Of a DNA stretch of 64,000 nt, positions 18,405 through 26,581 are shown piece by piece. This stretch comes from Paenibacillus xylanexedens (lineage in GTDB: Bacteria; Bacillota; Bacilli; Paenibacillales; Paenibacillaceae), in the NCBI RefSeq assembly GCF_001908275.1, contig NZ_CP018620.1, positions 3,596,001 through 3,660,000 on the forward strand. The letters run 5' to 3'. A program made the translations under genes and the position numbers. Numbering within the stretch: position 1 is the first letter of the stretch; each line of letters starts with the position of its first letter. The notes beneath the pieces are model-generated. The model did no database searches. It worked only from the letters and a program-made list of their open reading frames with translations, and had not been told where the DNA came from.

Positions 18405-18548
18405 CCTGAATGGATAGTCAGGGTCTACAATGAGTGAGTAGCCAAAACAAACACTGCATGCATCTGAACAGACCAATTGGTGCAGGCTAAATATCTGATT
18501 ATTATTTTTACAGGAACAAATCATACTTGAACAACAAAGGAGAAATAA

Positions 18549-19184
18549 ATGATGAAATTGCAATTGGCGCTTGACTTGGTAAATATCCCTGAAGGTATCG
18601 CACTGGTTAAAGAGGTTGAACAATATATTGATATCGTTGAGATTGGTACTCCAATCGTTATTAATGAAGGTTTGCACGCGGTAAAAGCAATGAAAGAAGC
18701 ATTCCCTAATCTGCAAGTTCTTGCAGACCTTAAAATCATGGATGCTGGTGGTTATGAAATCATGAAAGCAGCTGAAGCTGGTGCGGATCTAATCACTGTG
18801 CTTGGGGCAACCAATGACAGTACGATCAAAGGTGCAGTAGCAGAAGCGAAGAAACAAAACAAACAAGTTCTTGTGGACATGATCAACGTGCCTAACCTTG
18901 AACAACGTGCTCGTGAAATTGATGCGCTTGGCGTAGATTATATCTGTGTACACACAGGTTATGACCTGCAAGCTGAAGGACAAAGCCCGTTCGAAGATCT
19001 GCAAACGATCAAAGCTGCTGTGAAAAACGCTAAAACGGCTGTTGCTGGTGGAATCAAGCTGGAAACATTACCAGAAGTGATCAAAGCACAACCGGATCTG
19101 GTTATTGTGGGTGGCGGTATCACAGGACAAGCAGACAAAGCGGCAGTTGCAGCTGAAATGCAACGTCTCGTTAAACAAGGGTAA
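18549..19184 (+). CDS. hxlA: 3-hexulose-6-phosphate synthase
   Basis: Condenses formaldehyde with ribulose 5-phosphate to 3-hexulose 6-phosphate, the first step of formaldehyde fixation and detoxification by the RuMP route. 211 residues, TIM-barrel of the OMP decarboxylase superfamily: MKLQLALDLVN, the active-site DLKIMDAG, the VHTGYD region and the phosphate-binding VAGGIKLET and VVGGGITGQADK. Two adjacent ATGs (18549 and 18552) follow AAAGGAG. hxlB follows after four bases, so the two enzymes are coexpressed. Confidence 0.95.
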   Translation: MMKLQLALDLVNIPEGIALVKEVEQYIDIVEIGTPIVINEGLHAVKAMKEAFPNLQVLADLKIMDAGGYEIMKAAEAGADLITVLGATNDSTIKGAVAEAKKQNKQVLVDMINVPNLEQRAREIDALGVDYICVHTGYDLQAEGQSPFEDLQTIKAAVKNAKTAVAGGIKLETLPEVIKAQPDLVIVGGGITGQADKAAVAAEMQRLVKQG

Positions 19185-19188
19185 GCAG

Positions 19189-19752
19189 ATGAGCAAAACA
19201 CAGTACGCAGCTGACATCTTGAAGGAGCTGGAACGTACGTTAAGCCAGATCGACGATGCAGAGATGCAAGCGATGGCTGAGCACATTCTGGCTGCGGAAC
19301 AGATTTTTGTAGCAGGAGCAGGCCGGTCAGGACTTATGGGAAAGGCTTTTGCCATGAGACTGATGCAGATGGGGCTTCGTGTATATGTGGTGGGCGAGAC
19401 CGTAACACCTGGGATCAGCTCGAAGGATTTCCTCTTGCTGTGCTCTGGCTCAGGAGAGACAGGCAGTCTGGTAGCCATGGCTCAAAAGGCTAGTCAAGCT
19501 GGTGCACCTGTTGGTCTCATTACGATTAAGCCAGAGTCCACGATTGGACAATTGGCAACTACGGTAGTGAGTCTTCCGGCTTCAGCCAAAGAGGATACAG
19601 CAACTTCCGGAGCCGCAGTAACCATTCAGCCGATGGGCTCGTTGTTCGAACAAGGACTGTTAATCGGCATGGATGCTCTCATCCTTACGATGATGGAAAT
19701 GAAGGGTATGACCGGAGCGGATATGTTTGGCCGCCACGCGAACCTGGAATAG
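19189..19752 (+). CDS. hxlB: 6-phospho-3-hexuloisomerase
   Basis: Isomerises 3-hexulose 6-phosphate to fructose 6-phosphate, feeding fixed formaldehyde into glycolysis. 187 residues from ATG 19189. The SIS domain signature is clear: FVAGAGRSGLMGKAFAMRL, VVGETVTPGI, CSGSGETGSL and the C-terminal Glu/His region. The longer frame upstream overlaps hxlA and is not used. A terminator follows, so hxlAB form a two-gene operon separate from hxlR. Confidence 0.95.
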   Translation: MSKTQYAADILKELERTLSQIDDAEMQAMAEHILAAEQIFVAGAGRSGLMGKAFAMRLMQMGLRVYVVGETVTPGISSKDFLLLCSGSGETGSLVAMAQKASQAGAPVGLITIKPESTIGQLATTVVSLPASAKEDTATSGAAVTIQPMGSLFEQGLLIGMDALILTMMEMKGMTGADMFGRHANLE

Positions 19753-19762
19753 TGAATAGATG

Positions 19763-19804
19763 AAAGACCGGAATCCTTTGATTGTAAAGGGTTCTGGTCT
19801 TTTC
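19763..19804 (+). terminator. Terminator after hxlB
   Basis: AAAGACCGGAATCC pairs imperfectly with GGTTCTGGTCTTT, followed by TTT. It separates hxlAB from hxlR. Confidence 0.8.
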
Positions 19805-20019
19805 TGCGATGCACAGTCATTTATGTGTATAGGTTTTATTCGTAATTTTCACTTAAACTTTGCATCCCGACCAGGCTGTAGTAGAATTAATAGATAGCTG
19901 TATCGAATGAATGTACTTATTACATCATGCATGGAGCGGAAAGCTTACTTCGTGTGAAGTGTCCCCGTGATATGCGTAGTATACGCGATATAAGATTGAA
20001 GATGAGGGGGCTCGGAGCC

Positions 20020-20379
20020 ATGGCATCCGAAGTGAAGGAACGGATTAATCTGAAAGAAATCAACTGTGAGAAGGAACTGACCCTTGCGGTGATTGGTGGC
20101 AAATGGAAACTGATTATTTTGTGGCACTTGGGTCTGGAAGGCACCAAACGTTTCAGTGAACTGAAACGCCTAATCCCTCATATTACCCAGAAGATGCTGA
20201 CCAACCAGCTTCGTGAGCTGGAGGAAGACAAACTGATTGAGCGCAAGGTATATGCAGAGGTACCTCCTCGGGTGGAGTATACGTTGACAGATCACGGTCA
20301 AAGCCTGATGCCCGTCCTGCATGCGATGTATAACTGGGGTAAAAACTATGGCGAAAATGTAATCTGGAAAGAAAGCTAA
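20020..20379 (+). CDS. hxlR: HxlR-type winged-helix regulator
   Basis: 119 residues from ATG 20020, chosen because the HxlR domain begins at once ([19 protein letters not shown], with the conserved Cys) and GAGGGGG lies upstream. The MarR-like wing is [10 protein letters not shown]. Founding members activate hxlAB in response to formaldehyde, with the N-terminal Cys as the sensing residue. In Bacillus subtilis hxlR is divergent from hxlAB; here it is downstream on the same strand behind a terminator. Neighbourhood supports the hxlAB role, although HxlR-type regulators of other stresses are common. Confidence 0.8.
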   Translation: MASEVKERINLKEINCEKELTLAVIGGKWKLIILWHLGLEGTKRFSELKRLIPHITQKMLTNQLRELEEDKLIERKVYAEVPPRVEYTLTDHGQSLMPVLHAMYNWGKNYGENVIWKES

Positions 20380-20398
20380 ATAAGTTATATTCAGAATG

Positions 20399-20440
20399 AC
20401 CGCTAGGTAAATGGATACTTCCATAAACCAGCGGTTTTTT
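20399..20440 (+). terminator. Terminator after hxlR
   Basis: ACCGCT (20399-20404) pairs with AGCGGT (20430-20435), with extra pairing inside and TTTTTT after it. Confidence 0.85.
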
Positions 20441-20475
20441 AGTTACTTTTAAATTTTGGACAGTGGATCAATAGT

Positions 20476-20613
20476 TTACTCCAAACGCAGCGGGCAGAAA
20501 TAGACTTAAGAAGCGAAGCGTTCGCCTTTATCAACGGATTTTCACCTTTAAAAAAGAGAATCAAAAAATCCGGGGATAACAGCGATCGAAAGGCTATTCT
20601 GCCAGCGGAGTAA
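20476..20613. repeat. Structured intergenic hairpin repeat, copy 1
   Basis: About 138 bp between hxlR and pepF. The ends TTACTCC/GGAGTAA are inverted repeats. Next come GCAGAAATAG and CTATTCTGC (one bulged A), then an inner stem GGATTTT/AAAATCC around 20534-20572. It is closely similar along its length to 25656-25805. It encodes no supported protein. It could be a mobile miniature repeat, a structured RNA or a long terminator-like hairpin. Confidence 0.75.
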
Positions 20614-20699
20614 TAAGGAGTAATCATTGTCATGTATAGATGAGCAGAATATGATACGATGAGAGATATTGGAAAATGCAAGGAGGATGACAATTAAAG

Positions 20700-22502
20700 A
20701 TGGAAAAAATACGTACACGTGCTGAGGTAAACCCAGAAACCACTTGGGATCTGAGAGACTTGTTTGTAACCGATGTAGAGTGGGAGCAGGAGCTTCGATC
20801 ACTTCCTCAGGCTGCTGCCCAGATCGAAACGTTCAAAGGGCGTCTGGGCGAAGGGACTGAACAATTGCTGGCTTGTCTGGATGCGCGTGAAGCTTTGCAG
20901 GAGCGGATCGCCAAGACGGCTTCTTATGCCCGCTTGAAGCAGTCAGAGGACAGCACCAATCCGGTGAATATTGAGAATTCAGCCAAGGCAGGGGATATCC
21001 TATCAAATCTGTCGTCGTCCTTGTCTTTTGTCAATTCGGAGATCGTTGATCTGCCGGATGGAACTGTAGAGCGTTATATTCAAGAACTTCCGGGATTGGA
21101 GCCGTATGCGCGCAGTTTGGAGCGTTTGATTCGAGAAAAAGCACATCGGCTTACGCCTGAGACCGAGAAGGTACTCGCTTCACTTGGAGAGGTACTGGAT
21201 TCGCCATACCGTATCTATCTGCGCGGTAAACTGGCAGACATGACGTTTGACGATGCTCTTGATGGAGAGGACAATAATCGTCCACTGTCCTGGTCATTCT
21301 ATGAAAATAATTATGAGATGTCATCCGATACAAAGCTGCGCCGTTCTGCTTATGCTGCATTCAGCTCGACATTAAATGATTACAAAAATACGTTCGCAGA
21401 AGGTTATGCAACCGAAGTGAAGAAACAGGTTGTTTTATCCAGGCTGCGTGGTTACGACGATGTTACAGATATGCTTCTTAGCCCACAGCAAGTGAGCAAA
21501 GAGATGTACAATAATATTCTGGATATTATCCAGCAGGAACTCGCACCGCATATGCGCAGACTGGCAGCTCTTAAGAAACGTGAGCTGGGTCTGGACAAGC
21601 TAATGTTCTGTGATCTGAAGGCGCCGCTTGATCCTGAATTCAGCCCTGCCATTACATATGATGAGGCGTGCACACTCATTCGAGAAGCACTTGATGTGCT
21701 TGGGCCGGAGTACGGCGAGATCGTAGAGCGCGCATTCAGTGATCGCTGGGTGGATTACGCAGATAATGCAGGCAAATCCACAGGGGCATTTTGCTCCTCT
21801 ATATATGGTTCACACTCCTATATCTTAATTTCATGGGCAAACAATATGCGCGGAGCATTTACACTTGCCCATGAAGTGGGGCATGCAGGCCACTTCATGC
21901 TTGCGGGACGTTACCAACGGCTCACGAATACACGGCCATCTCTTTATTTCATTGAGGCACCGTCGACCATGAATGAGATGCTGCTGGCAGATCATTTATT
22001 GAAGCGTTCCGATAATCCGAGAATGCGTCGCTGGGTCATTTTGCAACTGTTGAATACGTATTACCATAACTTTGTTACACATCTGCTGGAAGGTGAATTG
22101 CAGCGTAGGGTCTATGCATGCGCAACCAATGATGAGCCAATTACGGCGAAGACGTTAAGTCAGCTCAAAGGAGACATCCTTTCCGAATTCTGGGGACCTG
22201 ATCTGGTAATTGATGAAGGGGCCAAGCTGACGTGGATGAGACAGCCTCATTATTATATGGGACTATATCCGTATACCTATGCAGCAGGTTTGACGGCTTC
22301 CACCGCGGCAGCACAGCAGATTCGGGAAGAAGGACAGCCTGCGGTAGATCGCTGGCTTGATGCACTCAAAGCTGGTGGAAGTCTCACCCCACAGGAGTTA
22401 ATGAAGCTTGCGGGTGTGGATATGTCCGGACCTGAGCCGATTCGCTCTGCGGTTGCTTATGTCGGCAGTCTGGTCGACGAACTTGAACGTCTGTATTCCT
22501 GA
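20700..22502 (+). CDS. pepF: M3-family oligoendopeptidase F
   Basis: Cytosolic zinc metallopeptidase that cleaves short peptides. 600 residues is the family size. The catalytic motif is LAHEVGHAGHF (HExxH at about residue 388), and the third ligand Glu lies in APSTMNEMLLADHL. The N-terminal PepF domain (TTWDLRDLF) and the C-terminal YPYTYAAGL are conserved. ATG 20700 has AAGGAGG about 13 bp upstream, a little far, but no better in-frame start exists. It is followed by its own terminator. Confidence 0.93.
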   Translation: MEKIRTRAEVNPETTWDLRDLFVTDVEWEQELRSLPQAAAQIETFKGRLGEGTEQLLACLDAREALQERIAKTASYARLKQSEDSTNPVNIENSAKAGDILSNLSSSLSFVNSEIVDLPDGTVERYIQELPGLEPYARSLERLIREKAHRLTPETEKVLASLGEVLDSPYRIYLRGKLADMTFDDALDGEDNNRPLSWSFYENNYEMSSDTKLRRSAYAAFSSTLNDYKNTFAEGYATEVKKQVVLSRLRGYDDVTDMLLSPQQVSKEMYNNILDIIQQELAPHMRRLAALKKRELGLDKLMFCDLKAPLDPEFSPAITYDEACTLIREALDVLGPEYGEIVERAFSDRWVDYADNAGKSTGAFCSSIYGSHSYILISWANNMRGAFTLAHEVGHAGHFMLAGRYQRLTNTRPSLYFIEAPSTMNEMLLADHLLKRSDNPRMRRWVILQLLNTYYHNFVTHLLEGELQRRVYACATNDEPITAKTLSQLKGDILSEFWGPDLVIDEGAKLTWMRQPHYYMGLYPYTYAAGLTASTAAAQQIREEGQPAVDRWLDALKAGGSLTPQELMKLAGVDMSGPEPIRSAVAYVGSLVDELERLYS

Positions 22503-22545
22503 TCTGGTTCATATAGTATACGGACAAGGCAGAACGGGTTGTCTG

Positions 22546-22589
22546 CATGCACCGCCTTCCTTGCGTGGGGGCGGTGCATCTTATTTTTG
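22546..22589 (+). terminator. Terminator after pepF
   Basis: TGCACCGCC pairs perfectly with GGCGGTGCA, followed by CTTATTTTT. Confidence 0.85.
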
Positions 22590-22612
22590 CAAGGGGAAAG
22601 GAACGATGATGA

Positions 22613-23128
22613 ATGGCGTTAACGAGCGTGTCCTCATCGATGGGCCAATTAAGCGTAGACGGCTTTGGTGTGTTTGACGACATGAATGGAGTACCAGGTT
22701 TTGAAGGTAATCAGGGTGGTTTTTTTTCGGGATTTAATGAGTTTGCTACAATGAATGCATTTGCCTCGATTTTCATTGGCGGCATATTTCTCATCATTGC
22801 GGGAGTTATTGTTTTTGTTATTATTTCAGGCATACGCTCAGGGATGTCAAATAACGCAGCAGCCTTGTTAACCCTGCATTCAACAGTGGTGGCCAAACGA
22901 ACGGAAGTCTCAGGTGGAAGCGGCGATAGCAGTGCGACTACCCGGTATTATGTTACATTTGAATTCGACAATGGGGAGCGCACTGAACTAATTGTTGGCG
23001 GAAACCATTACGGCATGATGGTGGAAAATGATCGAGGGATGCTGACATATCAGGGGACACGCTTCAAGCATTTTGAGAGAGATGTACAGCCCCAGTCGGG
23101 GGTAAGCAAAGGTCAATTTTATACGTAA
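22613..23128 (+). CDS. DUF2500-like membrane-anchored protein
   Basis: 171 residues with one membrane segment (about residues 48-75) and a cytoplasmic or surface beta-rich domain with the pattern VVAKRTEVSG, TRYYVTFEFDNG and DRGMLTYQGTRFKHFER, which resembles DUF2500. Function is unknown. ATG 22613 follows AAGGGGAAAGG. It stands alone between two terminator-like hairpins; a weak GC hairpin with TTTTT at 23138-23170 follows it. Confidence 0.8.
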   Translation: MALTSVSSSMGQLSVDGFGVFDDMNGVPGFEGNQGGFFSGFNEFATMNAFASIFIGGIFLIIAGVIVFVIISGIRSGMSNNAAALLTLHSTVVAKRTEVSGGSGDSSATTRYYVTFEFDNGERTELIVGGNHYGMMVENDRGMLTYQGTRFKHFERDVQPQSGVSKGQFYT

Positions 23129-23202
23129 AAAAAGAAATGCGGCTCCTCCCAGGTGGGAGAGAGTCGTTTTTGCTATGCCCAAAAGAAAGAAAAACCGAAG
23201 GG

Positions 23203-23231
23203 TATTCAAACGCTTACAATGGTGATATACT
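23203..23231 (+). promoter_or_regulatory. rhaB promoter with overlapping cre-like site
   Basis: An extended -10 (TGATATACT, 23223-23231) is preceded by a region whose reverse complement, TTGTAAGCGTTTGAAT (23204-23219), fits the CcpA cre consensus at all but two defined positions. CcpA bound there would block the -35, giving glucose repression of rhaB. Confidence 0.55.
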
Positions 23232-23363
23232 CGTAAAATAAAGTTAAACAGTATTAAACAAAAACAAACAAACAATAAATACAGAATAAAGTACAGGGTT
23301 ACGGACTGAATCAAGAGATAGTGTTTGGAAAATAGGGTTGGTTCGAAAGGTTGGTGAAGCGCG

Positions 23364-24857
23364 GTGAGTGTGCTGGCTTATGATTTGGGCGCTGGGAGCG
23401 GGAGAGCGCTACTGGGACATCTGAATGATCGTGGGATCGAAACGAGGGAAATTCATCGGTTCAAGAATGAACCAGTGAAGGTTGGCGAGCGGATGCACTG
23501 GGATATTCTGCGATTGCATCATGAATTGTTGCAAGGGCTTACCCTTGTGAAGCAGCAGGGGGAAAATCCGGAGAGTCTGGGGATCGATTCCTGGGGCGTT
23601 GATTTTGGTTTGCTTGGCAGTAATGGTGAGTTGCTGGGTAACCCGTATCATTACCGTGATACACAGTTTAACGGCATGATGGATCAGGTACGCCAAGAGC
23701 TGAGCTCTCAGCGAATCTTCGAACGTACAGGGATACAGTTTCTTAGCTTTAATACCCTGTATCAATTGGCCACGCTTCAACGCAGCGGTTCCCCGTTACT
23801 TCATGAAGCAGAGCGTTTTCTCATGATTCCGGATTTGCTACGTTATTTCCTGACAGGGGAAGCGGTGAATGAGTTCACCAATGCAACCACAACACAATTA
23901 TACAATCCATCAGCGGGGCAGTGGGATAGTGAGTTGCTGGGGCATATTCGTATTTCGGAGAAACTGTTTGGTGAAGCCGTGCTGCCAAGTACCCGTGTTG
24001 GACAATTGCGAAGCAGTATCTGTAATGATCTGGGATTGTCCCCGATTCCCGTGATCGCTGTTGCGGAGCATGATACGGGTTCAGCCGTTGTGGCTGTTCC
24101 TGCAACGGAACGTTCATTTGCCTATCTGAGCTGTGGAACCTGGTCCCTGATGGGGACGGAGATAGATCATCCGGCAATTAGTGCAGAGAGTCTGGCTTTG
24201 AACTTCACGAATGAAGGCGGGGCGGGCGGAACATTCCGTCTGCTGAAGAACATTATGGGACTATGGATTTTGCAGGAAAGCATGCGGGAGTGGGAGCGCC
24301 AGGGGCAGGGAATTAGCTATGATGCGTTATTGGCAAAGGCGGAACAGGCACCCCCATTTGCCAGTTTGTTTGATACGGATGATGAACTGTTCATGCTAGC
24401 AGGAGATATGACGACGCGTATACGGCAGTATTGTCGTGATAGAGGGCAAGTGGTACCAGCGGATCAGGGGGCTATTGCCCGGGCAATTCTGGAGAGTCTG
24501 GCATTGAAGTATAGAAGAGTTCTGGAATGGACGGAGCAATTGTCGGGTCAGAAGTTCAACGGATTGCATATGGTCGGTGGAGGCATCCAGAACCGCCTGT
24601 TATGTCAGTGGACTGCAAATTCCATTGGCAAGCCGGTATGGGCAGGTCCGGCAGAGGGAAGTGCCATCGGGAATATGGCTGTGCAATGGATGGCGAGCGG
24701 AGATTTTAAAGATATCTGGGAAGCTCGTAAGGCCATTCGTGATTCATTTCCGGTAACTGTGTATGAGCCGCAGGACGGATCAATCTGGGAAGATGCTTAC
24801 GGCAGATTTCTGCGTGTGACGGCTTCATCTAATTCACAAGCGGGGAGTGAGGTGTAG
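23364..24857 (+). CDS. rhaB: Rhamnulokinase
   Basis: FGGY-family kinase that phosphorylates L-rhamnulose to rhamnulose 1-phosphate. 497 residues, start GTG 23364. Visible are the N-terminal phosphate loop AYDLGAGSGRALLG, the substrate region GIDSWGVDFGLL with NPYHYRD, the RhaB-like FTNATTTQLYNP, the ATP-site SCGTWSLMGTE and the C-terminal MVGGGIQNRLLCQ. It is coupled to the DeoR gene one base downstream. The isomerase and aldolase genes are not in the window, so the rest of the pathway must be elsewhere. Confidence 0.92.
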   Translation: MSVLAYDLGAGSGRALLGHLNDRGIETREIHRFKNEPVKVGERMHWDILRLHHELLQGLTLVKQQGENPESLGIDSWGVDFGLLGSNGELLGNPYHYRDTQFNGMMDQVRQELSSQRIFERTGIQFLSFNTLYQLATLQRSGSPLLHEAERFLMIPDLLRYFLTGEAVNEFTNATTTQLYNPSAGQWDSELLGHIRISEKLFGEAVLPSTRVGQLRSSICNDLGLSPIPVIAVAEHDTGSAVVAVPATERSFAYLSCGTWSLMGTEIDHPAISAESLALNFTNEGGAGGTFRLLKNIMGLWILQESMREWERQGQGISYDALLAKAEQAPPFASLFDTDDELFMLAGDMTTRIRQYCRDRGQVVPADQGAIARAILESLALKYRRVLEWTEQLSGQKFNGLHMVGGGIQNRLLCQWTANSIGKPVWAGPAEGSAIGNMAVQWMASGDFKDIWEARKAIRDSFPVTVYEPQDGSIWEDAYGRFLRVTASSNSQAGSEV

Positions 24858-24858
24858 C

Positions 24859-25620
24859 ATGCTGGCAGCCGAGCGGTATGACCGGATTGTGGAGATGGTG
24901 AATGTAAAGGGCAGTATGCGTGTATCCGAGCTTAGTGAGCGCTGCCGGGTGACGGAGGAAACGATCCGGCGGGATCTGGATCGGCTGGAACAGGCAGGAC
25001 GACTGCGCCGGTCTCACGGTGGTGCAGTAAGTGTGAAGGAAGATCAACCGGAGATCCCTTACCGGATCAGGGAGACAACCCATGCGGAAGAGAAAAAACG
25101 GATTGCACAAGCGGCTCTGGCGATGATTAATCCGGGTGATCGCATTCTGTTGGATGCGAGCACAACGGCAGGTTATATGGCAGCGAACATGCCGGATTTC
25201 CCACTGACGGTCTTAACCAACTCGATCCAAATCGCTACTGAACTCAGCAACCGTGACAAGGTTGAGGTCATCTCAACAGGGGGCCAGCTGGCATCGCGCT
25301 CGTTATCTTTTGTTGGGCCGCTGGCGGAGCGTTCTTTGGAAACGTATCACGTGGATAAAATGTTTATGTCGTGCAAAGGTGTACATCTCGAAGGTGGAGG
25401 AATCAGTGAATCCAATGAACTCCAGGCAAGGCTGAAGCAGAAGATGGTTGGCATATCCGATCAGGTCATCTTACTTGCAGATGCCAGTAAATTTGGTGTC
25501 CGTGCTTTTGCCCGAGTATCCGGGTTAAATGCAGTCCATATGATTGTTACCAATCAGCCATTGGAGGCTGAACAGACAGAACGTTTGAGCGGATACGATA
25601 TAGGGATTATTACAGTTTAA
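24859..25620 (+). CDS. DeoR-family regulator linked to rhaB
   Basis: 253 residues from ATG 24859, directly after the rhaB stop (TAGCATG), so translation is coupled; an in-frame GTG at 24847 would overlap rhaB. The HTH is VSELSERCRVTEETIRRDLD with RRSHGGAVS, and the sensor domain has DASTT and ADASKF. It is very similar to the DeoR protein at 9964, so the two are recent paralogues. By context it probably represses rhaB, and perhaps lutABC, in the absence of a rhamnose-derived phosphate (inference). Confidence 0.9.
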   Translation: MLAAERYDRIVEMVNVKGSMRVSELSERCRVTEETIRRDLDRLEQAGRLRRSHGGAVSVKEDQPEIPYRIRETTHAEEKKRIAQAALAMINPGDRILLDASTTAGYMAANMPDFPLTVLTNSIQIATELSNRDKVEVISTGGQLASRSLSFVGPLAERSLETYHVDKMFMSCKGVHLEGGGISESNELQARLKQKMVGISDQVILLADASKFGVRAFARVSGLNAVHMIVTNQPLEAEQTERLSGYDIGIITV

Positions 25621-25655
25621 GATTTTAGAATTTACTTATATTAATTGAACTAAAC

Positions 25656-25805
25656 ATTTACACGAAACGGAGAGGACAGAAATAACTTGAAGAAGCGAAG
25701 CGTGCGCCTTTATCCCCGGATTTTACCCTTTAAAAAGTAAATTAAAAAATCTGGGGATAACAGCGATCGGAAGGTTATTCTGTCATCGGAGTGTCCAGTG
25801 TAAAT
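25656..25805. repeat. Structured intergenic hairpin repeat, copy 2
   Basis: 150 bp. The ends ATTTACAC/GTGTAAAT are perfect inverted repeats. The outer stem ACAGAAATAAC/GTTATTCTGT has the same bulged A as copy 1 but different paired bases, and the inner stem TTATCCCCGGATTTT pairs with AAAAATCTGGGGATAA. Both copies share the block around AAGAAGCGAAGCG and GGGGATAACAGCGATCG. It lies between the DeoR gene and lutA and could attenuate read-through. Confidence 0.75.
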
Positions 25806-25852
25806 ATTCTTAGTCAATTTATCTACTAATCAGTTAATAGGAGCGTGTAATT

Positions 25853-26581
25853 ATGAAGGTCTCCTTATTCATTACCTGCCTCAGCGATGCCATCTATCCC
25901 CGAGTGGGGGAAGCCATGGTCAGATTGCTCGCCGCTCATGGCGTTCGGCTGGATTTTCCGCCGGTGCAGACCTGCTGCGGTCAGCCTTCCTACAATAGCG
26001 GGTACTGGGATGAGACTCGGGTAGCGGCCAAAACGATTCTTGAAGCGTTTGACGACAGTGATTTTGTGGTATGTCCTTCAGGATCGTGTACGTACATGAT
26101 TCATCATTATCCCGAGCTGTTCGCGGATGAACCAGTATGGTTGGAGAAGGCAAAACGATTGGAAGCCAAAGCTTATGAGTTTACTCAATTCCTCGTTCAG
26201 GTACTCGGGATAACCGATCTGGGCGCACGTTTTCCGCACAAAGTAACCTATCATCCATCCTGTCATGGCAGCCGTCTGCTTGGTGTGAAGGATGAACCGA
26301 TGGCGCTGCTCTCTCAGGTGAAAGGACTGGAATTGGTTCCGCTTCCTTTCGCTGAGGATTGCTGTGGGTTTGGGGGTACGTTTGCCATTAAAATGTCCGA
26401 TATTTCGGGAGCGATGGTGACGGAGAAAGTTGATCATGTCAAAGAGACACAAGCTGAAGTGCTGGTTGGTCTGGACATGGCCTGTCTGATGAATATCGCA
26501 GGTAATCTGCGTTATCGGAATGAACCGGTGCGTGTGATGCATCTGGCGGAACTACTGTATGAGGGGGTGCGAACAGGATGA
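25853..26581 (+). CDS. lutA: L-lactate utilization protein LutA (Fe-S subunit)
   Basis: 242 residues. Two CCG-domain signatures are visible, QTCCGQPSYNSGY and EDCCGFGGTFAIK, with other conserved cysteines in CPSGSCTYM and HPSCHGSR; these bind iron-sulfur or heterodisulfide-type centres. LutABC oxidises L-lactate to pyruvate in Bacillus. ATG 25853 has TAGGAGCG upstream. It overlaps lutB by four bases. Confidence 0.95.
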   Translation: MKVSLFITCLSDAIYPRVGEAMVRLLAAHGVRLDFPPVQTCCGQPSYNSGYWDETRVAAKTILEAFDDSDFVVCPSGSCTYMIHHYPELFADEPVWLEKAKRLEAKAYEFTQFLVQVLGITDLGARFPHKVTYHPSCHGSRLLGVKDEPMALLSQVKGLELVPLPFAEDCCGFGGTFAIKMSDISGAMVTEKVDHVKETQAEVLVGLDMACLMNIAGNLRYRNEPVRVMHLAELLYEGVRTG

